Part shown: positions 1-4,716 of the stretch, one piece after another
How positions within the stretch are numbered: the stretch's first letter is position 1
Layout of the letters: every line of letters begins with the position of its first letter
Assembly (NCBI GenBank): GCA_017694215.1
Contig: JADIND010000150.1
Coordinates: 1 to 5,281 of the forward strand
DNA from: Candidatus Scatousia excrementipullorum
GTDB lineage: Bacteria > Cyanobacteriota > Vampirovibrionia > Gastranaerophilales > Gastranaerophilaceae
Length of the DNA: 5,281 nucleotides
Reading direction: 5' to 3'
The notes under the pieces: model-generated
What the model was told of the DNA's origin: nothing
The model's database searches: none
The model's input: the letters and a program-made list of their open reading frames with translations, nothing else
Made by a program: the position numbers and the translations under genes

Positions 1-2
1 AA

Positions 3-72
3 CGGTTAATGTTTCAGAATGACATGAGGAAAATCCCCCTTCCATTTCCCCCTTTATAAAAGGGGGCAAGGG
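3..72 (+). repeat. Intergenic repeat module C, left copy
   Basis: The first 25 bases (3-27) are identical to 4717-4741, and similarity continues through a pyrimidine run and a G-run. The module folds: CCCCCTT at 35-41 pairs with AAGGGGG at 60-66. A competing inner hairpin, CCCCCTTT (48-55) with AAAGGGGG (59-66), exists only in this copy. The sequence is non-coding and GC-richer than the genes. It begins at the window edge, so a further module may precede it. Confidence 0.8.
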
Positions 73-109
73 CTCTGCCTCACTTTTTATGTTCGCCCCC
101 TCTCCCTAA

Positions 110-205
110 CCCTCTCCCGTAGGGCGAGGGAATATAATGCCTCCCTTCGTAAGGGAGGTGGCACGAAGTGCCGGAGGGTTTTTCGACACTCCGCAATCAC
201 ACAGC
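110..205 (+). repeat. Intergenic repeat modules D+B, left copy (tandem hairpins)
   Basis: Bases 122-205 match 4629-4711 at about 78 of 84 aligned positions, in the same orientation. Three or four stem-loops can be drawn: CCCTCtCCC/GGGcGAGGG (110-118 with 122-130, one mismatch), CCTCCCTT/AAGGGAGG (140-147 with 151-158), GGCAC/GTGCC around a GAA loop (160-164 with 168-172), and an alternative CGGAG/CTCCG (172-176 with 189-193). CCTCC at 140-144 could also pair with GGAGG at 173-177, so folds compete. The layout resembles REP/MITE-like intergenic elements. No ORF is present. Confidence 0.85.
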
Positions 206-215
206 CGACGCAACA

Positions 216-288
216 TGTCATCCTGAAAGTGTAGAAAAATTAGTTGAGCCTTTTCAGGCGAAACTCTATTTTTCAAGCTGTTCAGGAT
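216..288 (+). repeat. Intergenic repeat module A, full-length hairpin copy
   Basis: Bases 216-254 recur at 4487-4525 with one substitution visible. In this copy the sequence closes into a long imperfect hairpin: ATCCTGAA (220-227) with TTCAGGAT (281-288), GAAAAAT (234-240) with ATTTTTC (268-274), and GCC (248-250) with GGC (257-259). The right-hand copy lacks the second half. Non-coding; function unknown. Confidence 0.75.
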
Positions 289-323
289 CTTGCCGCCGGT
301 ATAGAATAAGAGATTCTGAACAG
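278..323. repeat. 13-bp inverted repeat with 20-base loop
   Basis: CTGTTCAGGATCT (278-290) pairs with AGATTCTGAACAG (311-323) over 13 bp with a single G:T pair. Its left arm overlaps the closing arm of module A, so the two hairpins exclude each other. Neither strand carries a T-run after the stem, so it does not look like an ordinary intrinsic terminator. Confidence 0.65.
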
Positions 324-345
324 TGACAATTTCCGTAAGTTGCTA

Positions 346-365
346 CGGTTAACGTTTTAGTCATT
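346..365 (+). repeat. Partial, diverged copy of module C head
   Basis: The first 15 bases agree with the start of module C (3-17, 4717-4731) at 13 positions, then diverge. It follows a small CCGTA/TACGG stem at 333-348. It marks the right edge of the left repeat cluster. From here to 433 I see only a 10-bp palindrome, CAGGTACCTG (401-410), and no gene. Confidence 0.4.
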
Positions 366-433
366 ACAAAAACAACCGGCAATGATAAATTTACTCACAG
401 CAGGTACCTGTATATTTCTCAGAAGTACTCTTA

Positions 434-622
434 TTATCCCAGTAAATTTTCTAGAATTTTAGCATCATCAGCAGCCTTTTGAGTCTGTCTGAATGACGCT
501 TTACGCATATAAGTTCTGAGAGCTTCACGGATTAGTTCACTGCGTGTTCTCTGTTCATTCTCTGCGAGACCGTCAACTTTATTTAAAAATTCATCGGGCA
601 TTGTAACTAAGATTTTTGCCAT
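434..622 (-). CDS. Ribbon-helix-helix (CopG/Arc-type) DNA-binding protein
   Basis: A 62-residue protein with the RHH fold pattern: a short beta strand (AKILVTMP, residues 2-9), helix A (about 10-21), a polar turn with R25, R27 and S28, and helix B (SELIREALRTYM, 28-39). In this family dimers insert the paired strands into the DNA major groove, and members act as antitoxins or as plasmid or metabolic repressors. Residues 40-62 form a charged tail where antitoxins usually bind their toxin. The ATG at 620-622 follows GGAGG with 8-base spacing, and the gene ends with tandem stops (TAATAA). No toxin gene (RelE, MazF, HicA type) lies on either side: downstream is repeat DNA, upstream a divergent chaperone gene. 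It may be an orphan antitoxin or a stand-alone autoregulator. The fold is clear; the target is unknown. Confidence 0.85.
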   Translation of the reverse strand: MAKILVTMPDEFLNKVDGLAENEQRTRSELIREALRTYMRKASFRQTQKAADDAKILENLLG

Positions 623-630
623 TTCCTAAC

Positions 631-672
631 CCTCCATGTTGACAGTATAACATATATTTTAGTATTTCGCAA
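631..672 (-). promoter_or_regulatory. Promoter and SD of the RHH gene
   Basis: On the minus strand a -35 TTGCGA (667-672) and a -10 TATACT (644-649, 5 of 6 to consensus) are separated by exactly 17 bases. GGAGG lies at 631-635. Transcription would start near 637, leaving a leader of about 15 bases. AGTAT occurs on the plus strand at 644-648 and 661-665, 17 bases apart and overlapping the core promoter. This could be a direct-repeat operator for self-repression by the RHH protein, which is inference. Confidence 0.6.
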
Positions 673-704
673 CTCTGCCCGAAAAGATTAGTTTAGGTGA
701 GTAA

Positions 705-759
705 TGGACAAATTTCAACCATTTGAACTATTATGTCTGTGTTAATAAAATGAAAGGAG
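705..759 (+). promoter_or_regulatory. Promoter and SD of the small-heat-shock-like gene
   Basis: TGGACA (705-710, 5 of 6 to the -35 consensus) and TATTAT (729-734, 5 of 6 to the -10 consensus) are spaced by 18 bases. AAAGGAG (753-759) stands 6 bases before the ATG at 766. This is a housekeeping-type promoter. I see no CIRCE-like inverted repeat or obvious heat-shock operator in this divergent intergenic region. Confidence 0.5.
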
Positions 760-765
760 TGCAAT

Positions 766-1278
766 ATGGATGACAACAGAGATTGTTTTATGTGCCATCA
801 TCCGGTTTTGAAGCTTATTTTAATTTCTTTACTGGTATTTTTCGGAGCATTTGCCGCATTTTATGTGGTTACCGACTGGCATTACAAAAGAATGCTCGAC
901 CCTGCAGTTCAGATGAGAAAAGTTGAAAAAATGATGATGCATGACCAGCGTCAAATGGACAAAATGATAAACCGCCAGTTTAAAAAAGACGCAGCAATGG
1001 AAAGAGGGATTAAACACTTTGTCAGAGTAGAACAAACACCGGAAAATTATAAAATAATTATTGACCTGAAACCTTTTGACGATAACGAAAAAAATGTTGA
1101 AGTCACAACTTCCGGCAATTCTCTGACAATCAATGCAGCAGGCGAACGTGAAAAACACGGACATAATGAAATTATAAAACTTTCACAAACTTTCTCATTT
1201 GACGATGATGTAGATTTGTCTAAAATTAATAAAATCAGAGAGGGAAATGAATATATTATTGTTGTACCGATTGAGTAG
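766..1278 (+). CDS. Membrane-anchored Hsp20/alpha-crystallin-like protein
   Basis: 170 residues. Residues 1-13 carry C7-x-x-C10-H11-H12; about 14-36 form one hydrophobic membrane segment; 39-84 are a charged, Met-rich helical linker (M43, 50, 56-58, 64, 67, 78); about 85-169 resemble a divergent alpha-crystallin domain. The domain shows the beta-rich YKIIIDL, the NSLTINA strand followed by a charged loop, the LSQTFSFDDDVDLSKI stretch and a final EYIIVVPI strand. Hsp20 proteins hold unfolding clients in an ATP-independent way. This one ends at the last beta strand, so the C-terminal extension with the I-x-I oligomerisation motif is absent, and the usual Gly of the last turn is replaced (GNEYI). 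I infer a membrane tether instead of large soluble oligomers. Topology is uncertain: positive residues just after the membrane segment favour a cytoplasmic C-terminal domain. It is monocistronic, with its own promoter and terminator. Confidence 0.75.
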   Translation: MDDNRDCFMCHHPVLKLILISLLVFFGAFAAFYVVTDWHYKRMLDPAVQMRKVEKMMMHDQRQMDKMINRQFKKDAAMERGIKHFVRVEQTPENYKIIIDLKPFDDNEKNVEVTTSGNSLTINAAGEREKHGHNEIIKLSQTFSFDDDVDLSKINKIREGNEYIIVVPIE

Positions 1279-1295
1279 TATTGTTTAACAGGTTG

Positions 1296-1328
1296 AAAGA
1301 TATCCGATACATTGTCGGATATCTTTTT
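1296..1328 (+). terminator. Intrinsic terminator after the Hsp20-like gene
   Basis: A perfect 12-bp stem, AAAGATATCCGA (1296-1307) with TCGGATATCTTT (1315-1326), closes a 7-base loop and runs into five consecutive Ts (1324-1328). It lies 17 bases after the stop codon. The flanking A-run could let it also work weakly on the other strand, but no minus-strand gene ends here. Confidence 0.9.
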
Positions 1329-1353
1329 GTATATAAAATTTTTTATTTATGAT
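1326..1353 (+). promoter_or_regulatory. Possible weak promoter of the receiver-parvulin operon
   Basis: TATGAT (1348-1353) matches the -10 consensus at 5 of 6, but the -35 region (TTTGTA, 1326-1331, 16-base spacing) is poor and sits in the terminator T-run. The SD before the ATG at 1365 is also weak (only AGAG near 1354). A promoter is needed here because a strong terminator lies just upstream; the exact one is a guess. Confidence 0.3.
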
Positions 1354-1364
1354 AGAGTTGCATT

Positions 1365-1748
1365 ATGAAAAGAATTTTGATTGTTGACGATTCTCCTAAA
1401 TGGGTTCAATATCATAAAACAGCAATTTTGATGAAATTTCAGGACAAGGTGTATATTGAATGTGCAAATAGTGCAAAAGAAGGTGTGGATAAACTTATGG
1501 CATCACTGGACAAACCTTTTGACGTAATTTTGACAGATATGCAGATGGAACCTGATTTTCTGCCGCTCTATGCCGGAGAATGGTTTATCAAACAAATCCG
1601 ACTTTTCAAAGAATACAGAAACACAAAGATAGTAACAATTTCTGCGGCGTCCAATCTTTCAGCCATTGCTGGGAAATATAACGTTGATTATATTCCGAAA
1701 TACAGCTGCAAAGAAGAAAACGCTTACGATAAGATAGGAGAAATATGA
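1365..1748 (+). CDS. Stand-alone response-regulator receiver (CheY-like)
   Basis: 127 residues, a single receiver domain with no output domain. The phosphorylation site is complete: acidic pair D8-D9 (ILIVDDS), phospho-acceptor D58 (ILTDMQM), hydroxyl residue S93 at the end of strand 4 (IVTISAA) and K112 at the end of strand 5 (YIPKYS). Such proteins take phosphate from a histidine kinase or act by protein contact. Two features are unusual. The loop after D58 is longer than normal, with 13 residues to the Gly at 71 against about 8 in CheY. The near-invariant Pro after the Lys is Tyr (K112-Y113). The last helix is short, and the stop codon overlaps the next gene. No kinase or chemotaxis gene is in view, so partner and output are unknown. 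Confidence 0.88.
   Translation: MKRILIVDDSPKWVQYHKTAILMKFQDKVYIECANSAKEGVDKLMASLDKPFDVILTDMQMEPDFLPLYAGEWFIKQIRLFKEYRNTKIVTISAASNLSAIAGKYNVDYIPKYSCKEENAYDKIGEI
1736..1748 (+). promoter_or_regulatory. SD and ATGA stop-start overlap coupling receiver and parvulin
   Basis: AGGAG at 1736-1740 lies inside the 3' end of the receiver gene, 4 bases before the ATG at 1745. The receiver stop TGA (1746-1748) shares bases with that ATG. This arrangement normally means translational coupling, so the two proteins are probably made together. Confidence 0.75.
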
Positions 1749-2119
1749 TTAAAAAATTACTGGTAAAACTTTTATCCGTACTCGTACTGCTCTGCGGAGT
1801 ATCTTTTGCTTCAGCAATAGATTACGGTGAACCGTCTGACGACACACAGATTGCTGCAAGTCATATTCTGGTAAAAACTGCGGCAGAAGCAATGGAAATA
1901 AAAAAACAGCTCGATAACGGCGGAAGTTTTGAATACTATGCAAAATTGTATTCACTTTGTCCGTCAGGCCGCAATGGCGGAGCTTTAGGATACTTCAGCC
2001 ACGGACAGATGGTTCCGGAATTTGAAAAAAAAGCATTCTCTCTTAATGTGGGAGAAGTTTCGGAACCTGTACATACCCAGTTTGGCTGGCATTTGATTAA
2101 AGTTACTGACAAAAAATAA
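1745..2119 (+). CDS. Exported parvulin-type peptidyl-prolyl isomerase (PpiC family)
   Basis: 124 residues. Residues 1-24 are a classic signal peptide (KKLLVK, a hydrophobic core, then the cleavage-like ASA before I25); C17 is preceded by Leu-Leu and does not form a lipobox. Residues about 36-122 are one complete parvulin domain: SHILVKT with H40, the YSLCPSG turn with C72, GGALGYF, GQMVPEFEKKAF with M89 and F93, and HTQFGWHLIKV with F113 and H116. These are the expected active-site residues, and the domain closely follows E. coli PpiC (Par10), with an export signal added. It should speed cis-trans isomerisation of prolyl bonds in exported proteins outside the inner membrane. It lacks the chaperone arms of SurA or PrsA. 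It is translationally coupled to the receiver gene upstream and ended by a strong terminator. Confidence 0.93.
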   Translation: MIKKLLVKLLSVLVLLCGVSFASAIDYGEPSDDTQIAASHILVKTAAEAMEIKKQLDNGGSFEYYAKLYSLCPSGRNGGALGYFSHGQMVPEFEKKAFSLNVGEVSEPVHTQFGWHLIKVTDKK

Positions 2120-2121
2120 TG

Positions 2122-2153
2122 AAAAAAGCCGGAATTAAAATTCCGGCTTTTTT
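2122..2153. terminator. Bidirectional intrinsic terminator between convergent genes
   Basis: A 13-bp stem, AAAAAAGCCGGAA (2122-2134) with TTCCGGCTTTTTT (2141-2153), closes a six-base loop. It has T-runs in both directions, because the A-run on one arm is the T-run of the other strand. It begins 2 bases after the parvulin stop and ends 7 bases before the stop of the opposing 627-residue gene, so it serves both. Confidence 0.93.
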
Positions 2154-2160
2154 GTTTTTA

Positions 2161-4044
2161 TTAATTTTCAAACATTGTAAATGTTTTGGTGACATTCTGT
2201 GTAAGCATATTCTTGACTGAATCGTATTCCGTTGTAAGAGTTGAAATTTCCATATCAAGATTTTTCATATCCAGTTCAAGTTCTTCTTCTTTGTAATTAA
2301 TACGGCTCTTGAGCTGTGTATATTCGCTTTCTGCCTGAGTAACGGCATCCTCATCAGTTACCTCCATCAGGTAAGGGTTATTGTTGAACCTTTGCTGATA
2401 ATAGAATCCGTCTTCTTCATTCAGTGTGGTTACAAATACCTGACCGTTTTTCAGAGCATTTTGCAGATAATCTTCATCATCAATGTATCCGTTTTCATAC
2501 CAGCCGTTTCTGCATATTGTGTTGAACAGGATACTGTAGTATTCTGCGTTGTACATTTCTTCCGCAATATGTTTATCTTCATCAAGAAGGTCAACCGGAT
2601 AGAGATAACCCTGATCATCAGTTACATAGAAGGAATCTATAGCTGAATCTGTTAAATAATAAGGAACCTCGTTATTATTATACGGCTGGAACCCGTTTTG
2701 TGCAGAGGCATATAAAGTCAAGAATGATTCTGCCAATCTGCTGATACTGATTGCACGGGTATTTGCGTTGTTTAATTTTGAAGAATTCTTATAAACCCAA
2801 CAGTTATAATCATTAGAACCATCGATACAAGCCTGATACGTATCTGAAACGTAGTTTGCATTACCTAAATCCTGTGAACGGCTCAAGAAGCCGAGGACTT
2901 CCAGAATTGCATAGTTAAAGGCCTGTACTTCCGCATCGGAATTGTCAATATTCAATATATTTTTAAACCCTAAAACAATGCCGTTTACCGCATCGAGAAC
3001 CGCCCTGTCATCATCGTCAACTTTTTTTCCATTATAGTAATATACGCTTGTTCCGCCTTCATTTTTGCGTTCAATACCTATAAGGTCAATCAAATCTGCC
3101 TTGCCGTCAAGAATTGTTGATGCATTCAGGAAGGAATCCGTATTACCGAGAATTTCTTTCCAGAATCTGGTCGGATCATCATGCTTACTTTTCTTGGTAA
3201 ATGCAAGGGTAATATCCTGAGTCAAAAGGTCAGAGAGGGTATAGCTGACAGAATCTTCTTTATTTGAAACTCTTGTACCGTTAATACTCAAATAATTACT
3301 GTCTTTTGAAAAATTCAAATATTCCGAAAATTCAACAGGGTAAATTCCCAGATCTTCAACCTTAGTATGTTCTTTATTGTAGTTATAGTAATGGTCTTCA
3401 GCAACATTAGAGTTAGCTTTCGGAATATATGTCGTTAATTCATAATCTTCAGAGAACTGGTAAATACCCGGACTAACCTGCAATAGTTGATAGCCTGAAT
3501 CTTCGACTCTTAAATCAATATAGTTAATCAAGTTGCCTAAATTCATATCAGCAGTCTGGGTTTTGTCCATCAAAGCCCCGCCTAGACCGGCATATCTCTG
3601 ATAACCGTAAGTTCTGGTACCTTTAGCTGCAGTTTCAGACATACCGCCTGTTGCAACCATGGCTTCTATGAATTTTCTAAACATCAAATCATCATTAGCA
3701 CCCGTACCTTGTTCCGGAATACCGGCGAGTTTTGCTGCCTGAGCCATTTTGGCATTCAAAGCAATTCTGCCGTCGGATCTTGAAATCATAAACGGTGTAT
3801 AGTTGTTTACTTCCGATGAATACATTATTAAATCATAAGAAAGGTCAAAATTAACAGTACCGGAACCGTCAGGATCCCATACAATTTTTGTTGTATTCAA
3901 AGCACTCTGATAATCCTGAGTTGCCTGCTCAAGTTCACGCGTAAGCGAAAGTTTCTGTTGAGCCAGTTGCATGGACTCATATTCACATCTCGCTTTTCTG
4001 GATGTTATGGCTAAAAATCTTGCTTGTGTTGCAGCCAATCCCAT
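2161..4044 (-). CDS. Large protein of unknown function, Gastranaerophilales-type family
   Basis: 627 residues. The N terminus (1-50: MGLAATQARFLAITSRKA, then a Gln/Glu-rich helix to SALN) and the C terminus (about 565-627: DAVTQAESEY, a charged heptad-like helix, TEYDSVKNMLTQNVTKTF) look helical and coiled-coil prone. I recall similar ends, and a motif like AEYYSILFNTICRNGW (500-515), in a multicopy family of unknown function in gut Gastranaerophilales. The middle (about 60-560) is acidic and rich in Tyr, Asn, Asp and Ser, with four cysteines overall (C20, C406, C415, C511). There is no signal peptide or membrane segment. Conserved helical ends around a variable middle recall flagellar axial proteins (FlgK/FlgL/flagellin), but I see no diagnostic motif of those, so that is only an analogy. 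AAAGGA stands 13 bases before the ATG, longer than usual. It is monocistronic or follows the 77-residue gene 113 bases upstream. Confidence 0.85.
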   Translation of the reverse strand: MGLAATQARFLAITSRKARCEYESMQLAQQKLSLTRELEQATQDYQSALNTTKIVWDPDGSGTVNFDLSYDLIMYSSEVNNYTPFMISRSDGRIALNAKMAQAAKLAGIPEQGTGANDDLMFRKFIEAMVATGGMSETAAKGTRTYGYQRYAGLGGALMDKTQTADMNLGNLINYIDLRVEDSGYQLLQVSPGIYQFSEDYELTTYIPKANSNVAEDHYYNYNKEHTKVEDLGIYPVEFSEYLNFSKDSNYLSINGTRVSNKEDSVSYTLSDLLTQDITLAFTKKSKHDDPTRFWKEILGNTDSFLNASTILDGKADLIDLIGIERKNEGGTSVYYYNGKKVDDDDRAVLDAVNGIVLGFKNILNIDNSDAEVQAFNYAILEVLGFLSRSQDLGNANYVSDTYQACIDGSNDYNCWVYKNSSKLNNANTRAISISRLAESFLTLYASAQNGFQPYNNNEVPYYLTDSAIDSFYVTDDQGYLYPVDLLDEDKHIAEEMYNAEYYSILFNTICRNGWYENGYIDDEDYLQNALKNGQVFVTTLNEEDGFYYQQRFNNNPYLMEVTDEDAVTQAESEYTQLKSRINYKEEELELDMKNLDMEISTLTTEYDSVKNMLTQNVTKTFTMFEN

Positions 4045-4057
4045 ATTTTACGTGATT

Positions 4058-4085
4058 TCCTTTCTTATCTTAGTAACATGTTATA
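4058..4085 (-). promoter_or_regulatory. SD, palindrome and possible -10 of the 627-residue gene
   Basis: On the minus strand TATAAC (4080-4085, 5 of 6 to the -10 consensus) lies upstream of AAAGGA (4058-4063). No good -35 is seen. A perfect 10-bp palindrome, TAACATGTTA (4074-4083), overlaps the -10 and could be an operator or chance. Confidence 0.35.
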
Positions 4086-4134
4086 GTCCTATCATTCATG
4101 TTTACGGCTGTTTCGCATTTAATCTTTAATATTT

Positions 4135-4163
4135 ATGTATATTTTGTTAACAAATATTTACAT
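4135..4163. repeat. AT-rich interrupted palindrome
   Basis: A perfect 12-bp palindrome, TTTGTTAACAAA (4143-4154), is flanked by ATGTA (4135-4139) and TACAT (4159-4163), which also pair after a small internal loop. It covers the stop codon of the 77-residue gene. It may be a weak transcript end or a protein-binding site for the 627-residue gene downstream. Confidence 0.35.
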
Positions 4164-4391
4164 ATTATTTTTTATAATACAGTCATAAATTTTGTCGATT
4201 TTATCTTTCATTTCGCAGAATTGGTCTTTTAAATCATGAAAACTGTGTATAGAAACGAATTTTTCTTCGACGTCTTCAATAATTTCGCGGTGTTTCTTCT
4301 CCAGTTGTTCCGGGGTTACAAAGATTCTGTACTGAATAAAAAAGATTATTGCAGCTATTAATATAGGTGAATATTGCAAAAATTGTTCCAT
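4158..4391 (-). CDS. Small membrane protein with coiled-coil tail, unknown function
   Basis: 77 residues. About residues 8-25 form one hydrophobic membrane segment (ILIAAIIFFI). They are followed by a charged, helical region (28-45 EQLEKKHREIIEDVEEKF; 53-72 DLKDQFCEMKDKIDKIYDCI) with heptad-like spacing that would form a coiled coil. Size and layout resemble small phage-lysis accessory proteins (XhlA-type) and other single-pass scaffolds, but no phage gene is nearby and I cannot assign it. The ATG is preceded by AAGG with 7-base spacing (4399-4402). Its stop lies 113 bases before the start of the 627-residue gene on the same strand, so co-transcription is possible. Confidence 0.65.
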   Translation of the reverse strand: MEQFLQYSPILIAAIIFFIQYRIFVTPEQLEKKHREIIEDVEEKFVSIHSFHDLKDQFCEMKDKIDKIYDCIIKNNM

Positions 4392-4398
4392 AATAAGA

Positions 4399-4438
4399 CC
4401 TTGTTTAAATCATAAATAATTAAAGTTTTTGTTGTCTG
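4399..4438 (-). promoter_or_regulatory. Possible promoter and SD of the 77-residue gene
   Basis: Minus-strand TATGAT (4409-4414, 5 of 6 to consensus) lies 18 bases after CAGACA (4433-4438, 4 of 6), with AAGG (4399-4402) as SD. The leader would be very short. Plausible but weak. Confidence 0.3.
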
Positions 4439-4486
4439 TTCTTTCTCTTCGCATTGCAAAGCCAAATTGATGACGTGAAAATTTTC

Positions 4487-4525
4487 TGTCATCCTGAAAG
4501 CGTAGAAAAATTAGTTGAGCCTTTT
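4487..4525 (+). repeat. Repeat module A, right copy, truncated
   Basis: It matches 216-254 over 39 bases with a single clear T-to-C change. Similarity stops at GAGCCTTTT: the second hairpin half seen on the left (GGC, ATTTTTC, TTCAGGAT) is missing, and a different inverted-repeat element follows within 7 bases. Confidence 0.8.
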
Positions 4526-4531
4526 TAGTAA

Positions 4532-4602
4532 TGTAGGTTTTGGTAATCTCTGATTACCGAAACATTTTTGTTGTGGTAAATTAAAATTTACCACAACCTA
4601 CA
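4532..4602. repeat. 71-bp element with 13-bp terminal inverted repeats
   Basis: TGTAGGTTTTGGT (4532-4544) and ACCACAACCTACA (4590-4602) are inverted repeats matching at 12 of 13. Two strong internal hairpins also exist: a 12-bp stem with a 3-base loop (4537-4548 with 4552-4563, one G:T pair), and TTGTGGTAAA (4571-4580) with TTTACCACAA (4587-4596). The end-to-end pairing excludes both internal hairpins. It has no ORF, and the size and ends are MITE-like. I see no clear target-site duplication. Confidence 0.65.
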
Positions 4603-4628
4603 GACTCACCCCAGCCCTCACCTGCAAG

Positions 4629-4711
4629 GGGCGAGAGAATATTATGCCTCCCTCGTAAGGGAGGTGGCACGAAGTGCCGGAGGGTTTTCCGACACTCCGC
4701 AATCGTACAGC
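4629..4711 (+). repeat. Repeat modules D+B, right copy
   Basis: This is the same sequence as 122-205 at about 93% identity and in the same orientation. The hairpins are kept: CCTCCCT/AGGGAGG (4647-4653 with 4658-4664; one base lost from the loop side) and GGCAC/GTGCC (4666-4670 with 4674-4678). The pyrimidine arm preceding D is more degenerate than on the left. Confidence 0.85.
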
Positions 4712-4716
4712 AGCAG

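Noticed and set aside
401..410. CAGGTACCTG palindrome as an operator
   Set aside because: It lies downstream of the RHH gene, away from any promoter, and is short enough to occur by chance.
1..433. Toxin gene partner for the RHH protein, or CRISPR array
   Set aside because: No open frame with an SD fits a toxin on either strand. The repeats are few, unequal, internally palindromic and not regularly spaced.
784..801. CxxCH as a cytochrome c haem site
   Set aside because: The motif sits in a very short N-terminal tail before a membrane segment, with no cytochrome fold and no cytochrome biogenesis context. Kept only as a possible metal or redox site.
829..1164. Minus-strand open frame of 111 codons
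   Set aside because: It lies entirely inside the Hsp20-like gene, has Cys/Phe-rich composition typical of an antisense shadow, and has no SD or recognisable domain.
1745..1816. Lipoprotein signal in the parvulin
   Set aside because: C17 is preceded by Leu-Leu rather than a small residue at -1, and a normal ASA cleavage site follows.
1749..1955. Minus-strand open frame of 68 codons
   Set aside because: It is antisense to the parvulin signal peptide and domain, and the parvulin reading is unmistakable.
2392..2646. Plus-strand open frame of 84 codons
   Set aside because: It is a hydrophobic antisense shadow of the 627-residue gene, without SD or context.
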